A stretch of 64,000 nt of DNA from Calophaca sinica (lineage: Eukaryota; Streptophyta; Magnoliopsida; Fabales; Fabaceae), in contig CM073730.1 of NCBI GenBank assembly GCA_037113605.1, forward strand, positions 15,175,001-15,239,000, read 5' to 3'. Of this stretch, positions 13,988-25,479 are shown piece after piece (position 1 is the stretch's first letter; each line of letters starts with the position of its first letter). Made by a program: the position numbers and the translations under genes. The notes beneath the pieces were generated by a model. It did no database searches, was not told the DNA's origin, and saw only the letters and a list, made by a program, of their open reading frames with translations.

Positions 13988-15041
13988 TCACATTTTACTT
14001 ACACTCACAACATTGTTAATACCAACATTGAGAAACTCAAATCTGAGTTTGTTCCCTTTCTGGAATTTGTTCTCTTTAACAAACTTCCTCCAACCAAATC
14101 CCAGCTTGACGGTGTTACGTCCATCCTTACTAATCAATATGTCGCAAGCAGTTTCGACATGAGGACCACAAAGATAAAGAGTCTGAAAACCAAGTTTCCC
14201 TACAAATTTGCCGAAGTCCTTTTTAAGAGGCTGCATCATTAAAAATCAAACAATAGAACAGTGTTAACATAAACACACAGCCTAAAATAGTAGGCTCATA
14301 ACAGCCATCTTGCTTGTTATTGGCAATATAACGAAACATTTTTAAGTATAGTTTCTAACCAATTGACTTCCTGTAGTAGCGTACTTAGTGAGAGTAACAT
14401 CAAACCAAAATCTCCGACCCTTTGTGCTCCTGGTGTGGCATGATTGGAATGTGTGGGGTAATGCCTCTTCGCTCCGTACATCAATGGTAAACATATCGTC
14501 TCCAAAGTAAGTTAAGAATACGACATGATCCCCAATTAATTTGTAGGACGTGCGAAGGTTCATCCAACCGTGAGTTAGTATGGGATAATCTGCAGACATG
14601 TTGAATGCAACTTGGTGATGTTTTCCAGTCTTTTCAATCAAAGTCCATAATGGACCAAGCTCATCCTGAAACTCGATATAGAAGTCGCTGTCGACCTCTC
14701 CATAAGGCTGAAATAAAATATGTAATGTATCCAAAATTAAAGTTCGTATAGTTAACATGGATATGTGTTGTGGTAATAAGGATGATGAGGTGTTGAAACC
14801 TGCTTTGTCATATACATTATGCAACTCAGGTTAAGCAACGGTTTGCAACATTAGATTTGTGAATATTTTGAATTTTGAGAATATACTACTTTCAACTGAG
14901 CTAGATTTTGTTAAAATAACAACACAAATTTGGAAAACATACCTCATCACCCAGGTGAACAGTTGTGAAGTAACCTTTTTCCTTCCTACCGAGTAACAAT
15001 GACTGTGTGTGGATGTTGGAATCTGCCTTTGAACCGGACAT
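13988..15041 (-). CDS. Double B3-like domain protein, Helitron cargo
   Basis: Three exons fit: 15041-14943 (start MSGSKADSNIHTQSLLLGRK), 14707-14360 and 14230-13988, with CAG acceptors, GT donors and all junctions in phase 0. The product is about 229 residues. Exon 2 resembles a plant B3 fold (GWMNLRTSYKLIGDHVVFLTYF). Exon 3 is a clearer B3 domain (LGFGWRKFVKENKFQKGNKL then RFEFLN). B3 domains bind DNA in plant transcription factors such as the REM group; no other domain is visible. It lies on the same strand as, and between, the Helitron RPA-like and RepHel genes, so it is probably cargo or a captured gene. No internal stop or frameshift is seen. The function is unknown and the first exon assignment is the least certain part. 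Confidence 0.6.
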
Positions 15042-15659
15042 TTTGGAACAATATTGTATGTGGTATAGTGGAAATAGTCAATATTGTTTGCCTTTTTGAA
15101 TCACCAACGTGCAAAACAAAGAAATGTGTCATTATATTTCATTTTGATAGTATGCGATAAAGTGGTAAAACTACAAACTCTTGTATTCGAACATCACTGA
15201 ATATGGACGACAAATTATTATAAAAATTTTGGTGATTTTGCATTTATTGTAAAAAGTCTCCAATCCCAGCAATGCTCGAATTCAAGAACTCTAAAACGTA
15301 GTGGGTGTGCATTGTTTACACTGAGACACAATTGGGTACAATATAAAGAGGAAAGTAGTGTGATATGTTACCTGGAGTTTGAACTCGGTTCCACTTTTGG
15401 CCTTCGCCCCAGAAATCTGTCTGGGTAGTAGTTCTCGGTGGATATAGCCGAGTATAGAGGCCAGGGTGATCAAAAGGGAGTCAGAGAGACGCAGAAACTA
15501 TCACTCTGTATCCACCATTATGAGGGAAAGAATACGTTGCAAAGTTTTAGTGATTGACAGGTTATTTTTTAACCCACTACCATGTGTTCTAATGGAATCT
15601 CATTATGGTGATGTGCAGGCTTTTTGTACAAAATTATTTTAATAAATCGTGGACACAAT

Positions 15660-16518
15660 TTCGTAACTGAGATGTTTTTTTTTTCGGGTAACTGAGTTGT
15701 CTATGTAACTGATCGGTGGCCTTGGGTTAGAAGTGGGCCTTAGTATGTGGATGGATCTCATCATCATCTTTTGAGTTAAATGTTGGGCCTAGCCCAAAAA
15801 CTTTGATGGTTTTTGTAGATGACCATTTATTTAGACGTTGTTCAGACAAATTTTGCTTGCCGGCGGCTAGCTAATATCCTCGTAACATTCGGCTGCATCC
15901 TGAAGGATACATCTCGAGGTTTGAGTGATAGAATCAGGAGTCATCGTGTGAGAGGAGTGGAAGCTAACTTGGCACATCCGCTAAGCTGTATCTATGGAGC
16001 TTCAGGGGAGGCGGTGGTTGGTAGGTTGGCAAATCCAGCGAATCGAGTGGATGAGGATCAAGGGGTGGCTCTAAATCATTCTTGTCCGACAAATGTAGAA
16101 GTGTTTAGCGATGGCACCCTGAATTTGTCCCTCAATGGTGTGCTGTGCTCTCGAGGTGGGAGTTTTGGTGTCTCTGTAGCCGATCTTCCTAGTGTTTCTT
16201 CTCTGTCATCGACCAACAATGGTGGCGCCATGTATAATCTAAGGTTTGTGTTTCGTACTTCTCCTCTGTCGCATGTGTGGTTGCGGTAGTGTGTGTTTAG
16301 TACAGTACTTGCTTTTTAGCTTTGTGTAGTTTAGGTGTTATTGTGCGTGCTTGATCTGATACGTGCCTGCTCATTGTTTCTTCCTACTCCTGCACGCGTT
16401 TAGGGTGGTGGTGGGCCTTGGGCCTTGTTGTTGTCTGTTTTCCTGTTCTGTACTTATTTCAATTACATGGGCTTGGCCCTGTTCAATGAAAGTCTGGATC
16501 TTTTACCCAAAAAAAAGT
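15660..16518 (+). mobile_element. Probable non-LTR retrotransposon 3' fragment
   Basis: The stretch has higher GC than its surroundings and ends in a sequence of the style TGAAAGTCTGGATCTTTTAC followed by an A run at 16510-16517, as plant L1-type elements do. An open stretch of 156 codons (15819-16289) has no recognised domain. No target duplication was found, so the 5' border is a guess. Confidence 0.35.
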
Positions 16519-16911
16519 CACAAAAACATCTTATACTTGTATTCGTATTTCACATGGATGAGTTTATATGCTTCCATTGATAATTGATATGTCTTGCATT
16601 CTAAATTGGTTTAGTCAAAAAATTTAATGTCAAACTAATAAACATTGACCAGCATGGGTATATAAGAGACATTTAACATGGAACCTAAATTTCCAGATTC
16701 ATCATAGAATTACAACACATCCATGAGGGTTGAAAATATAGATAATACAACACATGTTAAACACAACAACAGGACGGCGGATTAGCGACATACAACACGA
16801 CTTAAAATTTTAAACTAAAATACTGAACAGAAAATATCCAGTTTGCAACTAATGTAGTCAGGTCTGAGATGAAATTGGAGTACTTCAAAATGCACATAAA
16901 CCATTAATAAT

Positions 16912-19394
16912 TTAGTCAGTTTTCTCAGCCTTAACACGACTCGTCTTGCGGGGTTTTGTTGCAACTGGCTGAATGTCCGGTGTGATCTTGGAGGATTTTG
17001 TGGCAGAATTCTGAGTGTCTCCAAGATGAATAACTGTGTCCTCAACTTCACTGGACGCGACTCTCTTGCCAATCGCTTTGCTGGTTGGGGTTTCATTCAC
17101 ATGAGCCTCAGCTTCATCAACCTTGTTATTAGAATCACCGCATTCTGCCGTTTGTTCTTCGTTGTTAACAGCATTAATAGCATTAGCATCCACATCTCCT
17201 ATGTGCTGGTGTGCCTAACATTAGAAACATTATTAGCAATTGTTTACTGTTATTGGTACACAACATTAAAGTGCAAGACAAAGTGACATTGCTAACCTGT
17301 AGATGATGATTTTCAATAAATTCATGGACAATGACACTATCATCAGTCATTTTTCTAACTGCGTAGCTTTGCCAATGTTGATATATATGTCCATCAGTAA
17401 CTTCCACTTTGAACAATAACTGTTTGTTAACCAATGCCTTCAGTTCGAGAGGAAAATCTGAGGCCTGTTTTGACTACAACTCAGCAATGAAACACAAAGA
17501 TAATCAATGTCACTGTAACAGTGAATTAGTTTGGTGAATGAAATCTAAAAATTTGCATCTACTTAAGCAGGCATACTTTTGGGTCTATGAAATCCTTTGC
17601 TCCCTTTCCCAAGTAAGTAGATACAACATGATCAAACAGAACGAACGTGGCAGACCGAGTGTGATCCATGACTTGTAGCTGCACCTTGAAGCTGGTAGTA
17701 TATATACAAAATAGATTGTCATGAGTTGAAATGTCATTGCCTAAAATGTATAGAATGACATGAATTAGTTTGGAAGATGTTCAAATGCAAAGATAGGTTA
17801 ACTGATTCACCTAGAAACTGGATGAACCATCTTTTTGCATTTGTCACAAAAATGCTTGTTTCCAACCGCATTAACTCTTTTCATACACTTGAGGCATGCA
17901 TCATAGTACCACCCATAGTCATTGTCAATGTCTATTATTGTAGCGAGAACAGAACCAAAGCACTTCTGGATGTAACAAAGGCATATATGTCAGGGTGCTT
18001 TTTACTATAGCCACCTTTGTGATTGGAAAATTTATGGTGTAAATTAAATATGACCTCACGTGCTTCATACATATCTGCAATAGTCATCATAGGAGTCTGC
18101 AGTAATTCTTCGCGTAATGTTAAGGTTGTTTGACCGGTAATTTGGCTAACAACCTGAGTTAGTTGTGATCCTGTCACTTGCATACTGTATAAAGCAATTG
18201 AGTTTTATTAGATTGAGTTAAATATTAAATGGTTGGCAGCTAATATGGTAGACTGAAAGTTAAACTTAGGCAATGGTGTGATTTGTACTCTTGTATATAC
18301 TGGCTGACTTCAGGAATATCAGCATTCAAGAGAACCTTGGTGCCAAAGAACGCGTTTGAGACGCCCATTATTCCTGGACTCAAATGAAATTGCAATATTC
18401 ATGTGCAACTTAATTGCAAACAATAATACTGGTCAATGTTAAAGTGTATGACAGTTTTTTTAAAATATTATGTACCACTATATTTTTTTAGCTTTCCAAG
18501 TTGCAAGATCAATATAATAGGCTCGTTACAATCATGGTGTTGCAAAAAATTTTGCATTTTTTCAGCATACTCAGACCACAGAGTGCAATGCACAGTCTCA
18601 GACCTACACATAATCAATTAATAATGTTAGTTTGTCAAGGGGCAATTGTTTGAATGAGAGTAATATGTTCGAAGCTCTTACTGCAAGTCTTGTAAAACAA
18701 TATCAATAAGCTTGCTCTTTGTTCCACTTTTCTCAGTCTCCTTAACGTCACCTTTCTCCACAATATGGCCTATGACATCTGCAATATCAATAAGCTTACA
18801 TGAAGGTGGTTTTATACTATTTATTCGCAAAACAACTCTATATACAAATACAGACATGTATTACAAAATTTAACTGACCAATAAGTTTGTCCTCTTTTGG
18901 TGCATCGAGGATGTCTCTGAATGCAACAAAGTCAAAGTGATTTCTGGGAATGTGGTCAGCGTCCGTTTTGACACATATGGTGTTCCCAATGAAACCAAGT
19001 TTATATTTGTGGTTTGTGCTTCGAAATTTGGCATCATTCTGAGCAACAAACACATTCTTAACAAAATAAGTAGAACCTTCTTCTAAGATGGGTTTGAATT
19101 TTGCAATTAGAGCTTTCTTGACGGTTGCATGTATTTTACCAGCCTGTAGGTTTCCAATATATACGTATTAGTTACACCAAATGATAACAAAAAATGACAC
19201 TATAAGTGCACGAAAATAAGTAGAAAAATGTAAACCTCTTCATCGATCCAAATCATCTCAATAGAACTTGTTTCATGTTGGTTCTTATATTCAGGCAGGG
19301 ACCAAAGCAGAATAACCCGAACCTTCAAACTCCAATCAATCTTACCGGCCAGTATTTGAGAAATAGGGGTAATCTTTTTATCCATTGCTGCCAT
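16912..19394 (-). CDS. RPA70-like single-strand DNA-binding protein of the Helitron
   Basis: Encodes a replication protein A large-subunit homologue of the kind carried by plant Helitrons. Exons placed with matching phase: 19394-19236, 19143-18879, 18778-18682, 18603-18476, 18373-18289, then from 18184. Later exons lie near 17945-17820, 17695-17575, 17480-17297 and 17215-16912. An N-terminal OB fold shows WSLKVRVILLWSLPEY. The DBD-A/B region has DVIGHIVEKGDVKETEKSG and LGKLKKY. The C-terminal OB fold shows GWYYDACLKCMKRV followed by CDKCKKM, a C4 zinc ribbon. The tail is rich in charged residues and ends KAEKTD. The only apparent damage is a frame change near 17950, which may be a real frameshift or a mis-placed junction. 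It would bind single-stranded DNA during transposition; that role is inferred from the family. Confidence 0.8.
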
Positions 19395-19599
19395 GAAAAT
19401 AATATGTCGTTAGTGACATTATAAAGTAGATTAAAGATATCCTAGTCTTTGTATAATTTAACTAGGGTGATTTGCTACTCCTATATAGGAGACATGACAT
19501 ACCTGTTACTGAACTGAGGTTAAGTATGGCAAGGTTGCACTCGGATATCATGTATATATATGGTTTACCTAGTAACCAACAGATTGAGGCACCAGCTGT

Positions 19600-19600
<1 letters not shown>

Positions 19601-19652
<52 letters not shown>
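19601..19652. repeat. (ATA)n microsatellite
   Basis: About 17 uninterrupted trinucleotide units, roughly 200 bases upstream of the RPA-like start codon. Confidence 0.97.
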
Positions 19653-19979
19653 GTTACATTTAAACTCAATAAGTCACATTTAAACTTCATTAATAGTTCA
19701 ATTTGGACATTTTTTAAATTACCATTACAATCCAACCACTTGCAATAGTCTAGTTTGTTAATTAATAATGAAACAGATGGTAAGCGATTGATCGGCTTTG
19801 ATGGTGTGTCCTGATGATGTTATTAATGTCAAATAAGCTTTGGTTGGATTTAATATCCTCCACTAATAGCATTGCTGTCTCCTTATGATTCAACCTTTTT
19901 CATGGATTTAGAATTTTAGTGTCTCAGATAATCGATTTAATACAATTCGGTAGACTCAACTTTATTTGGTAAATTAGCA

Positions 19980-21740
19980 AATAGGACGATTTAGTACAAT
20001 AGCTGGCCTTCATTGGAACAGCTGTGTTATGAATGTAAAATCTTGGGATAGATTTGCTCTCCTCCAGTATTAAATGTATGAGGTCTGACTATCATATATG
20101 CTTATTATATGCGATTTCCTGGTTGCCATATTTTGCATCATTTAATGGTTACTCTCCTTGGGACATACTTCAGATATGCATAACCAAAAGGGCTTCATTA
20201 AATAGGGGTTAAAATGCCGGGTCATTAAATGCATTTTATGGTGAGTTTAGGGTTACAATACATGCTTAGGATTGCATTTCATGTACTGTTACATATTTGA
20301 TTTGATTTATAGCAACCCAATTAAGCAATAAATATATTGGATATGTAGGTTTGTGTGCTCGATACACATTTTTTTATATGTAGGATAGGATTTTTCTTGT
20401 GGTACATCAGCCTTTTTCTGCCTTTATTAATTGGTGAATTAGCCAATTGAAAGCTAAAGGTTTGGTTGGTCTTCATTGTAACAGCTGTGTATTATGAATA
20501 TATAATATTGGGATAGATTTCCTCTGACCCAGTATTAAATGGTAGATTATGCATTGAAACATAAAGGTTTGGTTAGCCTTAATTGGAACAGCTGTGCGTT
20601 AATAATGGACTAAATCTTGGGATAGATTTCCTTTCTTTCAGTATTCCATGTGCCAGGTCTGACTATCAAGTGCCTAATTATTTTTTTTTACAAAAATTGA
20701 CAATGTGCACAATCGCTATTAACAATATTCATATTCATTGGTTGTAGACAGATTTGGTCCATTAATTAAATGGCTTTTATGTGGTATAATCATAGCATTC
20801 GGTAATTGCATGTCAAGATTTAATCATGTACAATAGTTTTGGTGTCGCTGGATCCAGTTCAGCAATAAAGGATCTGGCTATGTTGATATTTTTTTTATGT
20901 CCATGAACACAGTACAATAGTTGATTTGTCAGGTTGAGATCTTTAGCATCACTAATTTCATATATGCATATCCAATGAGCTTCCTTTATATTCCCATCTT
21001 AAAGATGGTGGGAACACCTTTGGTTACTTAAGTTACTAATTATGTGGTATAGTTACAGGATCAGGTATCTGATAATGTACAGTAGGTTTGGTATCGATGG
21101 ATCCAGTTCACCAATCAAGGATCTGGCTATGTTCATCTTTTTTTATGTCCCATGGCCACAGTATAATAGGCGAATCAGCTTGAGATCTTTAGCGTTACTA
21201 CATTTGTCACATAAATCATTACTCACTGGTTCCTGCCTGCCAATCATTTATTTCAGATAGGCATATCCAAGGAGCTTCCTTAATTAGGGGCAAAGATAGT
21301 GGGGACACCTTTGGTTACTTAACTTACTTTTTAATAACCCAATGGTATAGTCACAGGATCAGGTATCTGATACACAATCCAACCATGTACAATAGGTTTG
21401 GTTTGGATGAATGAAATCAGCAATAAAGGATTTGCCTATCATAATCTTTTCTGTTGTCCCCTGCCCACGGTACAATCCTTAAATTCCCTGGTTGGGACAT
21501 ATTGCATTAGTCACTGGATGCTGCCTGTCAATCACTAATTTCATATATGCATAACCAAAGGGGCTACACGGCTTAGAGTTACAGAGGCCTTGCTCATTAA
21601 AAGCATTATATGCTGAGGACAGGTTTTCAATAAATGCTTGGGATTGCACTATGTTTACTGTTACAATCAAGCATCGATAATTTGCAACCCAATTAAGCAA
21701 TAAATTTATTGGATATGTAGGTCTGTGTGGTGGATACATT
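19980..21740. repeat. Diverged direct repeats upstream of RPA-like gene
   Basis: Several families recur. A unit containing GGAACAGCTGTG then TTGGGATAGATTTCCT appears near 19990, 20456 and 20560. A unit with GATCCAGTTCA, CAATAAAGGATCTGGCTATG and ACAGTACAATAG appears near 20830, 21080 and 21370. A longer segment at 20178-20370 (ending near CAATAAATATATTGGATATG) is repeated at 21548-21735. Spacings of about 290 and 1370 bases indicate nested tandem duplication. No coding capacity is seen. Confidence 0.75.
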
Positions 21741-23154
21741 GCACCACTTATGGAAGATACTTTTTCTTTTTTAATGCATATTTAATAGGCATACTTTCTT
21801 GATCCTGTCTGACAGGAACACATAGACTTTAAGATTGACATATCCAATTGGAACTCAACTACTCTTAACTTGACAATTTATGACTGCAGTTCGAAATTAC
21901 ACAATGTATCTCCTTATTTGTCCAAGTGTGCAATTGCATTCACGGTTAACATGATTACAATAGATACATTGTGTCAGTTATTTATTAAAAATCACTGTGA
22001 GCACACAATTATTAATTATGCATTCTGGTTGCCAGTGGTGACTAATTTGCAATCCCATTTAAATAAATAGTTGAGTACTTTGTAATCGATACACAACCAT
22101 GGTTACAACAAACCCAGAGTAGTCCATCACCAAGGTCCTTCCCCTACAAAGTATTATAATAGAAATTCCAAATATGCAGTTAGATGATGGACTATATCAG
22201 CACCTGAGGATAGTTACCATTTGATTGTGGTTGTGATTATCTCTTTACATGGATTGAATGCACAATGAAGACATGCAATTAAAAAATTCAGACGTTATAT
22301 TTAATATGGATCATGCAAGTAATTTAATGTAGATAACTGAGGCACTAAAAATCCACATGCTTGAAACATTTAGCTGCCATGAAGCTGAGTATTTTGACAT
22401 CGATAGAGTATGGCTACATCAATCGGATGGATTTGCATAAGCTCTGCGACATGTTAACTTTAATGGAAATTAACATTTCACCAATTAAAGATCATGTTAA
22501 CTTTCCAGTATCGTTTATATTAAATGGATCGCAATCAAACCCTTTAATGGAACGAAATCTCTTAGTTAAACCTGTTTTTTTAGGCTATTCGCATGTCTTG
22601 GGTGTGTAAGTTGGATCAAAATAGCTTGTGTCCACTGTGCAGTTATTATTTGTCAAACAATATCCGTTTGGGTTGAATGCACCATTTTTGTTTACTTTTT
22701 ATTCATTCAATTAATTGTTAGACATTGGTTTTCACCTAAATAACAACATCCAGTCCATATCTTTTAAGCCGTGTGTCCTGGTGTTTAAGACCCCAAATTC
22801 AACTTGCACTGCATGCATTAAAGGATGGCTATGCTTTTTCAACTTGATAATGGTATGAAAATAGGTCTCAGTTATATTCAACTTGATAATGGGTTTCAAT
22901 CAGAGGCAAATATGTTGATATAGATAATACTTATATTTTATAAAAGGTAACCCACTACATTCCCTGGTCATGACATCGCCATATATCTACTTAGGCACCT
23001 TCTCAAAAAGCACGATACATAGCAAATTCACTACTATATTTCATTCTCGCTAAACCACTTTCGATTTGATAATCTTGGTCGATAATCGAGACCTATTTTG
23101 ATATAAAATACTACATCCTACTAAGCAAACTTGAAAAAGAGGTGATCAAGAAGA
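21741..23154. other. Non-coding spacer between repeats and second B3 relic
   Basis: AT-rich, with short fragments similar to the repeats at 19980-21740. No gene is supported. Confidence 0.4.
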
Positions 23155-24080
23155 TCAAGTGGAAGACCGAGAATGATTTTGTTCCTCGCTTTGCACTACG
23201 CCGTTGACAAATTTCAGCCATCCTCCTCAGTAACCTTGCATCTGGTTGCATCAATTACATCCCACTTGACCTTGCATGGCCAAAGTTTGCCTTCATCGTC
23301 AACAATCATCATCTTACTAATCGTGCGATTAAGTGCCTGCTCCACAAAGCCTCCTGACAGTGTCGTTTCACATGCACAAAACATAGTGAAAACAATGTTT
23401 TTTTGTTTAGGTTTGTGTTAGCTAAGTAAGGAGGATTTTTGGTTTACGTGATTTTCACTTACCAACTCGTCACGTTGCACATCATTAACTTCCAAGTGCA
23501 CTATCAGAGAATGATAAAAAGATCCCTCAGGTACTTTTATAATGGGTTGAGGAGGATAAGTTATCTTGTCATTATCAACATTAATAGGGTTACTACTATC
23601 TCCAATATAAAAACACCTACTTGGAGTAGGATACACAACATGTTCATGGAGTCTATCCTTGACTTCCATCAGCATTGTTTTCTCATTAAGGTAGATCAAA
23701 GTTAACCACCCACCATTAAAAAGCTTGTAATAAGATCCAAGTCGTTCAGTCCCTTGGGTAAGTAGAATCCTACTTTTCTGCTTTTCAACTAAAACTTCAA
23801 ACTGATTACCTACTGGGTCGATGAGGGTCACAGTGTTGGCCATATGTTCATAAACATCAATGCTTAAAAGCATGGGGAGGACCACCTTTGTCTGCATCAA
23901 CGATCCCATAGTCAGAAAATATGACAAAACTGTTGCGTTACAAAAGTAGGAACAGTTTAACCGAATAATCTACCGGTTCATATAGATGCACAAACTCGCA
24001 TACATACGACTGAAGCTTCATTCGAATAAGATTGACATACAGGTCAGGTGGCAGTGTTTGTGCAGGAACAGCCTGGTAAG
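23155..24080 (-). pseudogene. Second double-B3 gene, frameshifted
   Basis: Minus-strand exons around 24075-23945 (VPAQTLPPDLYVNLIRMKLQ), 23927-23463 and about 23394-23155. The second carries a B3-like domain (VVLPMLLSIDVYEHMANTVT and GGWLTLIYLNEKTM) and ends at a good donor, GAGTTG then GTAAGTG. The third carries another B3 domain (GGFVEQALNRTISKMMIVDD, then KVTEEDGW). In the third exon the expected GW-K-F-V reads into TGA. Loss of one G in the GGCTGGAAA context would explain it, because the other frame continues KFVNGVVQSEEQ to a stop at 23155. The architecture matches the gene at 13988-15041, so the two are probably related. Whether it lies inside the same Helitron is not shown. Confidence 0.55.
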
Positions 24081-25430
24081 ATGGAACCAAAAAAAATCAG
24101 ATTCAAAAATTATGAGACATCGGAAAAAAATAAATCCAAGTGAGTAACACAACTTTGTTATTGTTGACAATTGGCCTTACATTTTCCATTCGAAGGTTCA
24201 GTTTAAGCACAAAGGTACGTGCGTTTATTTTCAAATGCAACGGCTTGCCTAGAAAAAGCATGAAAGTGGAAAGAATTGTGTTAAGAAAAAGAAAGTACGA
24301 TGCAAATAAAAGCCTTTTGTTATTAGAAGAATGTTGGACAAAAAAGGATCGAATGTAAGAGAATGACAAGATTCAAAGTGGATCTTTGTTGCTATGCAAG
24401 TGGCACATTTTAATTTTTTCGTGGGAGTTGGCTTCCTTAAATAGGAGAAAACATGATGGGTTATTAAATGACTTGTACACCTGCTCAGGTTGACAATAAA
24501 TGCAGTGGTTTGCATCTTAGCTTTTTCTTCAAGTTTTAATTCGTAAATGTGGTAGGATTTTCGGCGGGATTTGGTTTTAGGAGACTATTTGGGATTTAGA
24601 GATAAAAGATTCCGAGCTATCCATGGTTTACGCTACGAGACGCTGTTCCTTTTCTCTTTTTTTTGTCAATTAAACAAAAAATACATTTTGAATCATTTGA
24701 AGTTGAAATTCGTTCATTTTGAGTTTGAGACATTTCATCTTAAATTTCTTTAACAACTTCTTTTAAAAGACATCTTTCTAAGTTTCTAACCTCAAGGGGT
24801 TGCCATAGCGAAGTTTGACAGAGTGCGTATTCGACATGTTGCAGTTTCAAATTTTCACTAATCCATTTAGAGTGAGATAAATGTAATTCCTTTAATAAAT
24901 ATGAATGACAAATCGGGTAAGTGTGGTGGTTGAGAAATTTAGGACAGCCCGCCAAGGTGTGGTAAAAGAGAAATCATTTTAAATAGTAAATTGATTGCAT
25001 GTATATATAGGATGCGTGAAAATTGGTTCAACTCCATTTTTTGTATAAAAAATGGTGACTAGACTAAGTATGTAAATGAGGCAGGGATCGAGTTAAATGT
25101 GTGTACTTGGCATAAAAGATGTAAAAGAGAACAAGAATTTGTAGAAAACAAAGATGAGAGAATATTCATTATATTAATAAAGTGTTATTAACCATAAATA
25201 ACATATTAAGTATAATTCTTGATAATTAATTCATATTAATCCATAATATTGATTAATTAAAAATTAATCTAACAAGGTATATGTAGTAGTCCCCATTATC
25301 CGCTCTGTTTAATGAATATCCTATCATCCTATTCATATATATCCACCACATATATCCGTGTGGGTATTCGTCAGGTTTCAAACAATTTTTTTATTATCCT
25401 TTGTATTAGTGGGTATCCATATCAATTATC

Positions 25431-25470
<40 letters not shown>

Positions 25471-25479
25471 GTTTTGTTA
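24081..25479. other. AT-rich spacer, possible Helitron 5' side
   Basis: No gene is supported. A possible Helitron 5' end (minus strand TCCTATATATACATG, preceded by A) falls at about 25012, but TATA-like sequence makes such matches common. A short (AT)n run occurs at 25434-25462. Confidence 0.25.

Larger units (their letters stand above)
5640..19394 (-). mobile_element. Large Helitron (RepHel + RPA type), 3' end defined, 5' end not found
   Basis: Reading the minus strand, the element ends in a hairpin (CCCGTGC, 3-base loop, GCACGGG; plus-strand 5651-5667), seven bases, then CTAG at 5643-5640, followed by T. This is the canonical Helitron 3' terminus inserted at an A/T dinucleotide. Upstream on the same strand lie a Rep/helicase gene (6535-12400), a double-B3 gene (13988-15041) and an RPA70-like gene (16912-19394). 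The 5' TC end was not identified. The region up to about 25000, including a second B3 relic, may belong to it. Coordinates given are therefore the minimum extent. Microsatellites and a probable LINE tail are nested inside. Confidence 0.8.

Noticed and set aside
16700..16746. TATAGA|T as a Helitron 5' end (minus strand TCTATATTTTC)
   Set aside because: It would fall downstream of the RPA-like gene and exclude it; similar matches occur by chance in AT-rich DNA (also near 22930 and 25012).
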